DNA of 64,000 nucleotides from Nissolia schottii (lineage: Eukaryota > Streptophyta > Magnoliopsida > Fabales > Fabaceae): contig QANU01053055.1 of assembly GCA_003254905.1 (NCBI GenBank), positions 124,001-188,000 of the forward strand, read 5' to 3'. The position numbers and the translations under genes are program-made. Below are positions 1 through 9,427 of this stretch, one piece after another. Below the pieces are notes generated by a model. It was not told the origin of the DNA and searched no databases. It saw only the letters and a list, made by a program, of their open reading frames with translations. Within the stretch, counting starts at the first letter, position 1; each line of letters begins with the position of its first letter.

Positions 1-72
1 TGTGTTTTGCACCCTTGGAATACCTGTCATTCTTCGAGAAGAAGACTACTGCGGAATTGTCACAATAAATTC

Positions 73-537
73 TTAGCGGCCAGCTATGCTGTCGACAACA
101 CTAAGCCCCAAGACAAAATTCCGCAACCATAATGCATGAACTGTGGCCTCAAAGCATGCCACAAATTCAGCCTCCATAGTAGAAGTAGCGATGATAGACT
201 CTTTACCACTTTTCCATGAAATAGCCCATCCAGCTAGTAGAAAGACATAACCAAATGTCGATTTCCTAAAGTCTACACACCCTACATAGTCTGAATCTGA
301 GTAGCCAACTACTTCAAGGCTATTTGATTTTCTGTAAGTGAGCATGTAATCCTTGGTGCCTTGCAAGTAACTAAAGACCTTCTTTGCACCTTTCCAGTGG
401 TCTATTCCGAGATTACTTTGATACCGGCTCCACATTCCAACAGTAAAACTTATATCTGACCAAGTGCATGTTGAAGCATACATCAAGCTCCCAACCACAG
501 AATCATAAGGGATACACTCCATTTCTTTACGTTCCAA
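73..537 (-). pseudogene. copia RNase H domain fragment
   Basis: This 154-codon open stretch reads as the C-terminal RNase H part of a copia polyprotein. It holds the family's typical SLMYAS-type segment near the start, a GYSDSDYVGC motif with the acidic catalytic residues, a KSTFGYVF segment, and an ATSTMEAEFVA motif with the conserved glutamate. It follows the RT fragment at 651-2168 but in another frame, with a break between 538 and 650. It should run to the polypurine tract and the 3' LTR, which lie outside the window. Identification is by motif recognition and is firm; activity is excluded by the breaks. Confidence 0.88.
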
Positions 538-650
538 TTCATTTTTGGGACTTGCATTTGGCTAAACTTATCTCCCTTCAGGATTGGAACTATTTCTGAA
601 GAGTAACTTTCCATTCTAAATCTCTTTAACACTTTATTGATATAGCCCTT

Positions 651-2168
651 CTAAGACAATCCCAATACTCCTTGTGATCTTTCACGGAATATTTCTATTC
701 CTATCACATAGGATGCCTCACCCATATCTTTCATTTCAAACTTGTTAGAGAGAAATTTTTTTACATCATGTAACAAGCCAACATTATTCGTAGCAAGAAG
801 AACATCGTCAACATATAGAACTAATATAATAAACTTGCTCCCACTGACCTTCATGTAGATACGCCGATCAACAGTGTTCTCTACAAAACCATATGACAAG
901 ATAGTATCATTGAAAATAAGATACCACTGTCGGGAAGCTTGTTTTAGTTCATATTTTGACTTCTTTAACTTACACACTAAGTTTTCTTTTCCTGTGGCCA
1001 AGAACCCTTCGAGTTGGTCCATATAAACCTCTTCTTCCAAGTCACCATTAAGAAAAGCAGTCTTTACATCTATTTGGTGAAGCTCTAGGTCGTAATGAGC
1101 CACCAAGGCCATAACAATTCTCAAAGAGTCCTTCTTTGAAACTAGAGAGAAGGTCTCTTTGTAGTCAATGCCGTTCTTTTGAGTGTAACCTTTGGCGACA
1201 AGTCTAGCCTTATATCTTTCAATGTTATCTTTCGAGTCTAGTTTGGTCTTAAAGACCCATTTACAACCAACTCGCTTTGAACCTTCCGGCAACTCGACTA
1301 GATCCCAAACCTTATTGTCATCCATTAATTTCAACTCTTCTTTCATAGCATTGAGCCACTTTTCAGAATTGCCACATTCCATGGCTTGTCTGAATGAGAC
1401 TGGATCTTTATCGATGCTTAAGTCACATTCATGCTCAAGTGAATAAACCATATAGTCATCTGAAATAGCTGGTCTTTTCTGCCTTTCAAACTTTCTCAAG
1501 GGTATTACTTGTGGTTCATCCACCATTTGCTCATTATTGACTTGCACATCGTTGGTTGGTTTATTATCCATATGTTCATTTTGTGGGTTTGGAACATTGA
1601 TTTGTTGCCCTGGAATGTCGTGTGACTGTGATACAACAAAAGGTACAACAACCTGAGGAGAAACACTAGGTGTAGGAATTTCTACACAGATCTCTTGAAT
1701 ATCCACCTTTTGTGATTCCTCACTCCCACTAAACTGACCATTTTCAAGGAACCTACCATTACCCGACTCAACTATTCTAGTACTATGGTTAGGGCAATAA
1801 ATTATGTACCCCTTTGACTTTTTAGGATAGCTGATGAAATAACCACTAACGGTTCTTGCATCAAGCTTCCTTTCGTGTAGATTATATACCCTTACTTCTG
1901 TCGGGCAACCCCAAACATGAAGGTGCCTCAAACTAGGTTTATTTCCTGTCCACAGTTCATAAAGAGTCTTAGGAACTGCCTTACTAGGAACCCTGTTAAG
2001 CAGATATGCAGCGGATCTTAATGCATATATCCACAATGATGGAGGCACATTATTATGATTTATCATGCTCCTAACCATTTCCATAAGAGTACGATTGCTT
2101 TGGTGTACCAGGCATTGTGTACTGTGCACATATGCCCCGACTTTTGAGGAACTTTGCAAATGGATCAC
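651..2168 (-). pseudogene. copia integrase C-terminus plus reverse transcriptase
   Basis: A 505-codon open frame. The first 100 residues or so match the end of the copia integrase core (segments like NRTLMEMVRSM and HVWGCP). A linker follows, then the reverse transcriptase from about residue 260 (KWVFKTKLDS, RYKARLVAKGYTQ). The catalytic YVDD box is present near residue 455 (LYVDDVLLATNN), and an FEMKDMGEASYVIGIEI segment follows. This is the longest preserved piece of the element. Its upstream neighbour at 2071-2409 overlaps it in a different frame, which shows a frameshift or deletion in integrase. The active-site aspartates of RT are intact although the polyprotein is not. Confidence 0.9.
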
Positions 2169-2409
2169 TTCTATCAGACCTCACAATCTTTACTTTTCTA
2201 TCCAACTGCCTTTCCACCTCATTAATGAACGTCTCAAAGACATCCACTGATTGAGACTTTTCATGCAGTAGATGCAAATAACAATAACGTGAGAAGTCAT
2301 CAATAAAAGTGATGAAATACTTTTCACCACCCCAAGATGGAGTGTCAAAGGTACCACATATGTCAGTGTGTATCAACTCAAGGAGTTGACTTTTTTTGTG
2401 ATCGGACAT
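2071..2409 (-). pseudogene. copia integrase core fragment with deleted catalytic Glu segment
   Basis: The 112-residue frame starts with the integrase core: HTDICG holds the first catalytic aspartate, FITFIDDFSRYCYLHLL follows, and VRSDR holds the second. After VRSDR the sequence skips the usual GGEY segment. Near PGTPKQ the stretch that in the family carries the third catalytic residue (glutamate, in the NG-x-AER segment) is missing, and the frame then shifts relative to the RT frame at 651-2168. So at least two deletions have hit integrase. The family comparison is from general knowledge of copia DD35E integrases; the missing segment is visible directly by comparing the two overlapping frames. 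Confidence 0.85.
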
Positions 2410-2533
2410 TTTGATATATGCTTGGTTCGCTTGCCTTTAATGCAATCCACACATATATCCCAGTCATCAAAATCCAATTGAGGTAAGATTTCACTTTTCA
2501 CTAACCTCAACATCCTTTCTTTGGAAATGTGAC

Positions 2534-2887
2534 CTAACCTTTGATGCCATAAGAAAACAGAATTCTCATTACGTGCAACATACTTACTACTAGTACTGTG
2601 TTTATCATGAAACAGGGGTTCAATAAAATAAACATTAAGATTTTGAAATGGTATAAAGCATCAACTAAAGTACCAGAACCATAATAATACTCATGTTTAT
2701 ACAAACTGAAAATACCACTACCAATCCTAAAGTTAAAACCTAATTCGTCCAACTTTGCAACAAAAACTAAATTCCTAATACATACGGGAACATAGAGACA
2801 CTTTTCCAGATCTAGGCAAGAGCCACTGTCCAAGATCAATCTGTAAGTCTCAATTCCTTCTATCCGTGCCTTCATTCTGTTTCCCAT
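2534..2887 (-). pseudogene. copia protease/GAG-pre-integrase region fragment
   Basis: 117 codons that resemble the stretch between the copia protease and the pre-integrase zinc finger. A GNRMKARIEGIETY-type start is followed by LEKCLYVPVCIRNLVFVAKLD, then FNFRIGSGIFSLYK and YYYGSGTLVDALY. The end of the frame (from about residue 80) is out of register, and the H/C residues of the zinc finger can be seen only in other frames at 2410-2533. It lies between the gag remnant and the integrase core, as expected for the element. Confidence 0.75.
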
Positions 2888-2989
2888 ATATATAAGAACT
2901 TTTCAATTCCTCTTATGGGCTGGATCGAAAGAAATCCTTGCATAACATGTGACACATGGGTAGTTGCACCAAACTTCCTGGCTTAGACT

Positions 2990-3610
2990 TGCTGCTATCA
3001 GCTCCATCATGAAATGTGAGATTGGAGAGAGTGGTATTTCATCTTCTTTAACCTCCCTTCCTCTTCAACCAACATGGCCTTAATTTCCTAAAATTCCATT
3101 TCTTAATGGTGTTGTAATTCACCTGGAACTGGCCAAACTCAGGAAGAAGTGAGTTCATTATGAACTGTACTAGAAAGGACTCACTCACATTCATGCCCAT
3201 TGATTACAGTTTTGCTGACAAATTTTCCATTCCAGTCACATGATCATGAATAAGTTGTGACCAATCAAATTTCTTGTTCGCCAACTCATTCATCAAGCTG
3301 CTCACAATGAACTTGTCAGTAATGTCCGATTGAGAGTATTCTTTAATCTTTGCCATCAATGCCTTAGCATCTTATGTCTTAGGCATGGATGGTTTAACAT
3401 TATCAACCAATGTTATTCTCATCAAGCTCACACTTAGCCGGTTAGACTTGTCCCAAGCATGATAGAGGTTTTTATCTTCTTCTAAACTAGTCTCAGTAGT
3501 GGTTGCGATTTTATCCATTATTAATGCGATGTCTAAATCCATAAAGCCCAAATGGAAGTGGATTTTGTTCAAACCACTCATCATAATTCAACCCATTGAA
3601 CTTGACAATA
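2990..3610 (-). pseudogene. copia gag remnant
   Basis: The 70-codon frame at 3372-3584 matches the N-terminal half of plant copia gag: FHLGFMDLDIALIMDKIA, then EDKNLYHAWDKSNRLSVSLMRITLVDNVKPSMP. Downstream on the minus strand (3150-3370), in broken frames, come segments such as NELANKKFDWSQLIHDH and FLVQFIMNSLLPEFGQFQVNYN, which are typical of the gag UBN2-type core. Stop codons and frame changes make it non-functional. The gag start lies close to 3610; everything from there to 6513 is leader. Confidence 0.8.
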
Positions 3611-3830
3611 CCATTGACTGCACCATACACGTTCACGGAAACCGCAAAATTTTACACAAACTCATACATTAATGCTTTAATTAACTTTAATAAATTCAAA
3701 CAACTTTCAGTTATGTATCTATGTCCACCTTTGGGTAACACTTAAATCCATAATTTCAAAATATAATATAACCATACTTAAGCCAACATGCATGTTATCT
3801 TTGGATATACAAACACGTTCAATAAGTATG

Positions 3831-4114
3831 CAATATGTCACCATAATATCATTAATTATAAGCAATGGTTCACCTTTGGACAACCTCCTAGCATAATAAT
3901 TAATGATTCCTTTATTTAATTGTGAATAATCACAAAATAAATTTACTAAATATTAACCTCTTACAGTTATGTCAATATGTCACTATAATATCATTAATTA
4001 TAAGCAATGGTTCACCTTTGGGCAACCTCCTAGCATAATGATTAATGATTCGTTTATTTAATTGTGAATAATCACAAAATTAAAATTTCTAAATATTAAT
4101 TTCTTACAGTTAAT
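3831..4114. repeat. two-copy tandem repeat, period about 142 bp, in the copia leader
   Basis: Copy 1 (3831-3972) and copy 2 (3973-about 4114) both begin with caatatgtca and share the blocks atatcattaattataagc, aatggttcacctttgg, caacctcctagcataat and tgtgaataatcacaaaat. They differ by scattered substitutions and one or two single-base indels. The unit lies between gag and the nested solo LTR, so it is part of the element's untranslated leader. No coding role is seen. Confidence 0.88.
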
Positions 4115-4790
4115 TTTTGCACTGGCAAAAATATTAATTTCTAGCCCAAAAATTTTTATTATCTCATCCTTAATTTTGTTTGCATTTCACAAAACAAAAC
4201 GGGCCCATTCAGCAAAACAATAACATAGACAAAAAATATTTGATTTAATCCATTTAACATCAAAACAAAAGGCCCATGATCCTTTATTAGCCCACTTTCT
4301 TCAAAATAAAAAATTTTGACCCAAAACTTAATAAAATAACCACGACCAATTCAACAGAATAACCCATTTCGGTTTTGGCCAAAAATTTTTAGAAAAAGAA
4401 GTAGCCCATTAACGTTAACTAGCCCAAATAAAAAAAAGGCCTTCAGCTTTGTATTTTAACAAAAACCAAAAAAAAAAAAAAAACACATAGTGGCCCATTA
4501 ATCAAAACAAAAAAAAAAACAAATCCATGCTTTGACCAAAAAATTATAGAAACCACGAGCACCAGCACACTGCACGCACAACAACCCAGCAACCACAACA
4601 ACCCTTGCCGCCGCCCTTGCCTCCGGCACGTGCGCCAGACATGCTCATCGGTGCGGCCACGCATCCCATCGCGGCTTCCACGAGGATTGTCCTTCTCGTC
4701 CTCCACGAAAATCGCGACAGCAACCGCAGAATCCATCGCGATGCAAATCACGGTTCAACGACGACAGCGGAGGAGAGTCCATCGCGAGGC
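4115..4790 (-). other. copia leader, part with GC-rich segment
   Basis: AT-rich leader sequence, rich in short runs of A, until about 4555. From there to 4790 it becomes GC-rich with open frames on both strands, which continue across the solo LTR into 6252-6360. The open frames here look like composition effects or an old captured piece of host sequence; no protein family is recognised. Confidence 0.5.
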
Positions 4791-6251
4791 TGTTGAAAGC
4801 TTTTTACACTCTCGTCGTTTAATAATATATCATTCTTTACAGCTTTCAGATCCTCAAGGGATCCAATTGCAGTATAGTCGGGTATAGTCGTATCCACAGA
4901 GAGTTGGACAAATACCGTTCTTGAGTTTGTTAATTAAACAATGAGGTGAAGGATTGGTAATTTGATTGTTATTTAAATAAATAGATAAATAAATGACATG
5001 AAAGATAAATATGCAACAAATCAGAGGTAGATCCGGAAGCTTGTTCGGAACTGAATCCTATTATAGTTTCATGCATCCATAACTTAAGACAACATAATTA
5101 TCATTTCATTGATTGCCCGCCACCAGTTCTTAACTTTTTCATCGCTTTCACGCATGAAAAGTTCATCAGGTTTCCTTTGTTATGTTGTCACTTTCGCGCA
5201 CAAGCTTAACAAAGTACACCAGCGTTATTCCAGATGTTAAAATGACTAATCCTTCATTCCAGTTATGACAACTAAGAATTAGATGAATTGATTTAGTTCC
5301 AACTTTATGTGCCATTTTCGCGCGTAACAATATAGTTTAGAATCATGCTTTAGGTAGCTAAGCTAAAACAAGCATTAAGCGTAAAATCATTCAAGCAAAT
5401 CATAGAAACTGATATATTCATAATGCAAAAGTTACATGGATACAATCATACTACAATATTCATCAAGATCCCAACAAAAAGAGGATTAGAAATCCATCTT
5501 ACAAGAGTTAATCTCAGAGGCAAGGTGATGGACGCTTACCATAACACGTTCTCACGCTGTCATGACAACGACTGTCGCGCTTCCTTGATCACTCTTGGCT
5601 CTTTCACTGGCCTCCTCTTTGTTGCTAAACTAACCTAGGCTTTGGAATGCAAGAGAAAATGTAAAAGAGTGAAATTTGAACTATGGATGAGATGGTTTGA
5701 AGTGTAAGCCTCGGCCTTCTATTTATAGGCAAAATTTAGGGTCACCGCTGAGCGGTTAGGGCATGTCGCTGAGCGATTAAATCTTTCCCGCTAAGCAATA
5801 AGGGTCTTTCCGCTGAGCGGTTTGCAGAGCAGGGGCGGCTACAGGCTGTCATGGCAGCTACGAGCGGTGGCAGTGCCAGCTTTTGCAGGGCGGCGCCGAC
5901 TTTTGCAAGGCGGCGCCAACTGCCGTCATAAATGCGCCGGCTGCAAGTGGCTTAGTGGGTACTACCGCTGAGCGGCATGGGTACCTCGCTTAGTGGTTCT
6001 TGTCATTTGAGCGGCCTGTTGCTACCGCTGAGCGGCCTTGCTTCTGATTTCGTCTTTTTCCTTCTTTTCCCTCTTTTGCTCTTTGCTTCATTCTTTTGTG
6101 GGATTGTCCTTTAATTAATATGCTTGCATCCATCTTTAAGAATATATTATAAGTCCTACAAAAGTGGGGAATTTAGTCAGATAATTCTTTAAAACATAAG
6201 CAGATAGGTGCCATTTCAATAGGTGAAATTGTGTAAATTTGGCACTTATCA
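4791..6251 (-). mobile_element. solo LTR (gypsy-like, large), nested in the copia leader
   Basis: A 1461-bp segment begins TGTTGAAAGC and ends GGCACTTATCA (TG..CA termini). It is flanked on both sides by the same five bases, gaggc (4786-4790 and 6252-6256), a perfect target-site duplication. No internal coding region is present, so it is a solo LTR left by LTR-LTR recombination. Orientation is minus: on that strand a CCTATAAATAG box (5719-5729) is followed by an A/T-rich, C-poor leader typical of R/U5. Upstream of that box lie four perfect copies of the palindrome ccgctgagcgg (5745, 5810, 5965, 6025) plus degenerate copies. Size suggests a gypsy-type family; this is inference. Confidence 0.88.
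5719..5729 (-). promoter_or_regulatory. TATA box of the nested solo LTR
   Basis: On the minus strand the bases read CCTATAAATAG, the classic plant LTR TATA box. It stands about 520 bases from the start of the LTR and just downstream of the palindrome cluster, where a U3 promoter should be. Confidence 0.65.
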
Positions 6252-6513
6252 GAGGCCTAGCAGCCTTTCTTTTTATGGCGGCGACTCTTTTCCGGCGAGG
6301 GTGGCCGTGTGGTTCAAGGCGTTTTGCAGTGGGAGGGACACCGTGAAGTTGAAGGGGAAAAACTTTTATTCCCAAACTCTTTGAATTTTGATTTAGGGTT
6401 CATTGAATTCCCAAATTCCCCAAATTTTGGGTTCATAATATTTGGGAAAAATTAAATAAACAAATAAATAATAAATAATATCATTATAGGATAATCATAA
6501 ATTCCACAACCTT

Positions 6514-6525
6514 GCTCTGATACCA
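6514..6525 (-). other. primer-binding site (initiator tRNA-Met) of the copia element
   Basis: On the minus strand this reads TGGTATCAGAGC, the standard plant copia primer-binding site complementary to the 3' end of initiator methionine tRNA. It lies two bases from the inner end of the 5' LTR, fixing the element's polarity as minus. Confidence 0.93.
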
Positions 6526-6527
6526 CA

Positions 6528-7011
6528 TGTTATGTGATTTTCGAATTGAACAATTCATCGAAATAACGACCTTGAAATTTATGATTATCACAGTGTATGT
6601 GATATTAAGAATGGGAGATACATACCCAGATCCATATCGTTGTCGGATGGAATTCTCAGATTCTTTTTCCCTCTCTTCCTTAATCTTTCAATTTCTTCTT
6701 ATGGTGAGAAGAACGTTTTCTTTGTAACCTCAAACCCTAATGATTTCTGAATTCTTTGGAATCCTTGAATCCTTTTTTTTTTCATTGAGTAACGTCATCT
6801 TATTTATAAGGGAGAGGGGAGGGTCGGTTTTACTAAAATACCCCCACTAACTCTATCATATCTTATAGAATCAATTGTCATCATCTTGATTCCCTTTAAT
6901 TAGAGTTAGTATCACTATAAGTTACATGGACCATATTATTATGAGATTATGAAATAATCTTACAAAAACAACACAGAGGAGAAAGATAACACAATAAAAT
7001 CCTACATAACA
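6528..7011 (-). repeat. 5' LTR of the copia element
   Basis: The segment starts TGTTATGT and ends ACATAACA, a perfect 8-bp terminal inverted repeat. It abuts the primer-binding site. On the minus strand a TTATAAATAAG box lies at about 6802-6812, a fitting U3 promoter. The length of 484 bp is normal for copia. The partner 3' LTR is outside the window, so the target duplication cannot be tested. Confidence 0.9.
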
Positions 7012-7138
7012 AAGAAGAAAAAGTGGCAAGGATGTCACTAGAAAAAAAAGATGGTAACCCCTTTTACAACACTCACAAGAATGAAAGATAAGAAGAGAGA
7101 AGGGAGAAAATTAATGATTAGGTTTTTGAGGACATTTT

Positions 7139-7381
7139 GTAAACTAGTATCAAGGAAGAGCAATATGGTGCAAATTCTTTCAATGTAAGATTGAATGTTG
7201 CAAAGAAGAATGAATACTCTGAGTCAATTACATTGTATATTTAGCTTATATACAACTAAACTAAAGTTAATCTAAATGTAAATTCACGTGAAATGAACAA
7301 TAAATGAACTAAGCTAATTCACTTCTCTAACTACCATAAATAATAGAATGTAACTACCTTGAGTTAACTAACTAACTTGGA
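7139..7381 (-). repeat. 3' LTR of the deleted copia element
   Basis: Shares with 9186-9427 the ordered blocks gagcaat, tggtgcaaattct, gattgaatgttgca, ctaaatgtaaattcac, gaaatgaacaataaat, aactaccataaata and agttaactaac. It starts TGTAAACTAG. Scattered substitutions and small indels between the two LTRs show an old insertion. Confidence 0.82.
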
Positions 7382-7429
7382 ATGTGGATATCTACCATAC
7401 CCAACTTGGAATGAAGATGATGGAAAGGA

Positions 7430-8810
7430 CCAGGGGCAAGGGCTTTGGTGAACAAGTCAACTGTTTGATGAACAGTAGAAATTGGTCACAGCTTTAGAGT
7501 TCACTCTTGCACTTTATCCCTTACAATGTGACAATCGATCTCTATATGCTCTGTCCTTTCATGGAAAATAGGATTCGAAGCAATATAGATTGTCGATTGA
7601 TTGCTAAAATGTAGGGGAATATGAGTGGGAACAAAAATGTGCAAGTTGGCAAGCAAAAAAAGGATCCATTGCACTTCGCAGGTGGCTTGTACAAGAGATA
7701 TGCATTCTGCTTCACTTGAGGACCTAGCAATTGTAGTTTTTTTTTTTTTTTACTTTTCCAGGATACCAAAGAGCTTCCACTGAAGCAACAGTAGCATGAA
7801 ATGGAGCACCTAAATTCATGGTAGGTGCCCTAATTAGCATCAACAAAGCTATGAAGTGTTAATGTGGATGTGGAGGAGAAGAAAAGACAAGAACATGGAG
7901 CTTGGTTCAGATATCAAAGAACTCTATGTGCAGCTTGAAGATGATTCTCATTTGGGCAATCTAAGAACTCACTTAATTTTCCCACAACATAACAAATGCC
8001 TAGTCTAGTGTTGGTAAGATATAAAAGACGACCTATGAGCCTGCGATAGCTGTGATGTCAAAAAGAGGAGCTGCAAAATCTTTGGTAAGTTTGGAGTAAT
8101 GATTCATGGGAGTGGATGTGGGTTTGTATGCAAGTATGCCACTGTCCTCGAGCAAATCCAAGCAATATTTTTGTTGATATAGGGAAATACCCTTAGTTGT
8201 TCTTGCCACTTCCATGCCAAGGAAAAACTTGAGATTTCCCAAGTCCTTTATTTTAAATAGATCATCCAATAGACATTTAACATATTGTATTTGAGTTAAC
8301 TCATTCCCCGCAAGTACTAAGTCATTGACATAGACTAAAATAGAAGTGAAACTAGTAGGAGTATTGTTTGTAAACAAGGAATACTCAGATTTTGACTAAC
8401 AAAAAATAGAACCAGTGAGAACAACCACTAGTTTGGCATTCCACTGCCTACTAATCTACTTCAAACCGTAGAGAAACTTTTGTAATTTACAAACTAAACC
8501 AGATGAAGGTGTGATAAGGCCTGGAGGAACCTACATGTAAACTTCCTTAGTGAGATCACTATGTAGAAAGGTTGTGTTGGCATCTAATTATTGTAGATGC
8601 CAACCCTTAATGGCTGCTAAAGCTAAAATGATTCTTAATGTGGTCATTTTGACCACAAGACTGAAAGTTTTGGAATAATCCATTCTAGCAGTTTGTGTAA
8701 AGTCTTTAGTGACAAACCTAGCTTTCTATGGTTCCATCACCATGGAATTTTACCTTGAAAGTCCATTTACACTCGATTGCCTTCTTACCATGAGGCAAAG
8801 GAGTGAGAAT
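7430..8810 (-). pseudogene. copia reverse transcriptase to RNase H remnant
   Basis: The best stretch is 8033-8377 (114 codons). It has ILVYVNDLVLAGN, where the catalytic YVDD has become YVND, then FKIKDLGNLKFFLGMEVARTTKGISLYQQKYCLDLL and a TPMNHYSKL segment. These are the palm and connection regions of copia RT. Further towards 7430, in shifted frames, an RNase H tail can be followed (segments such as EAECISLVQATC and the SNQSTIYIAS-like part at 7560-7680). From 8400 to 8810 the fingers region appears in several frames (for example LPHGKKAIECKW). Stops and frameshifts are many. Confidence 0.82.
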
Positions 8811-9036
8811 CCGCCATCAGATTCACACTTGGAGCTTGATGATGACTCACATTTTGGTTCAAAATTGAGTTGAAAAATGAAGTAGGTGGTGCTCGTAGAT
8901 CATTATGAGCTGGAGCAACAGAAATTGAGGGAAAATTCTCCATGATTGGGTGGAGTAAGAATTGAAGACAAAAATTGGGGGAAAATGGATGCGGAACCAC
9001 TAATAGAATTTTCGAACTTTTTAAAGAAAACTGCAC
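8785..9036 (-). pseudogene. 5'-side coding fragment of the deleted copia element
   Basis: An 83-codon frame between the right LTR and the RT remnant, rich in Ser, Pro and Asn (for example SISVAPAHNDLRAPPTSFF). Its position suggests the N-terminal polyprotein region, but no gag motif is clear. It runs straight into the RT fingers remnant, which marks the deletion junction near 8800. Confidence 0.45.
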
Positions 9037-9185
9037 AAGAAAGTGAAATTTGGTGGTGTGTTCACTCTTTTACCAATTGAAATCTACGAAAGAAGCTCAA
9101 GAACGAAGATCAATCCTGAGTTCTTGAGAATTCATGGTGTTGAGCTGCATCAAAAATGCAGAAGGTGTATTCACGATTGATACCA

Positions 9186-9427
9186 TGTCAACTAGTCTCA
9201 AGGGAGAGCAATGTGGTGCAAATTCTCTCAATGTGAGATTGAATGTTGCAGAGAAGAGTGAATACTCTTAGTCAATTACATGGTATGTTCAAGTTATATA
9301 CAACCGAGCTAAAACTACTCTAAATGTAAATTCACATGAAATGAACAATAAATTAACTAAGCTAATTCTCGAACTACCATAAATAACATAATGTATCTGC
9401 CTTCAGTTAACTAACAACTAACTTGGA
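9186..9427 (-). repeat. 5' LTR of the deleted copia element
   Basis: Direct copy of 7139-7381, starting TGTCAACTAG next to the degenerate primer-binding site. Together the two copies define the element. Confidence 0.82.

Larger units (their letters stand above)
1..7011 (-). mobile_element. Ty1/copia LTR retrotransposon, decayed, 3' end beyond the window
   Basis: The minus strand carries copia-order remnants: gag, protease region, integrase, reverse transcriptase and RNase H, running from about 3610 down to 73. At the 5' side there is a primer-binding site (6514-6525) and a 484-bp 5' LTR (6528-7011). The 3' LTR is not in the window, so it lies left of position 1 or is lost. The reading frame is broken several times and the integrase has lost its catalytic glutamate segment, so the copy cannot act on its own. 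Its leader (about 3610-6513) is unusually long because a foreign solo LTR sits inside it at 4791-6251; without that insert the leader is about 1.45 kb. Order of domains (IN before RT) is what separates copia from gypsy. Confidence 0.92.
7139..9427 (-). mobile_element. second Ty1/copia element, internally deleted
   Basis: Two direct repeats of about 240 bp (7139-7381 and 9186-9427) enclose 1.8 kb with copia coding remnants on the minus strand. Normal copia interiors are 4-5 kb, so much has gone: the 5'-side coding stretch at 8785-9036 passes almost directly into reverse transcriptase at about 8800. Protease and integrase are absent. A degenerate primer-binding site (minus strand TGGTATCAATC at 9175-9185) stands at the inner edge of the right LTR. 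The outer LTR ends are not exact to the base, because the similarity fades near an acttgga block. Confidence 0.85.

Noticed and set aside
4443..4887. Three overlapping frames in the copia leader
   Set aside because: They cross the edge of the solo LTR at 4790/4791 and have no motif, so they are composition artefacts or an unrecognised old capture.
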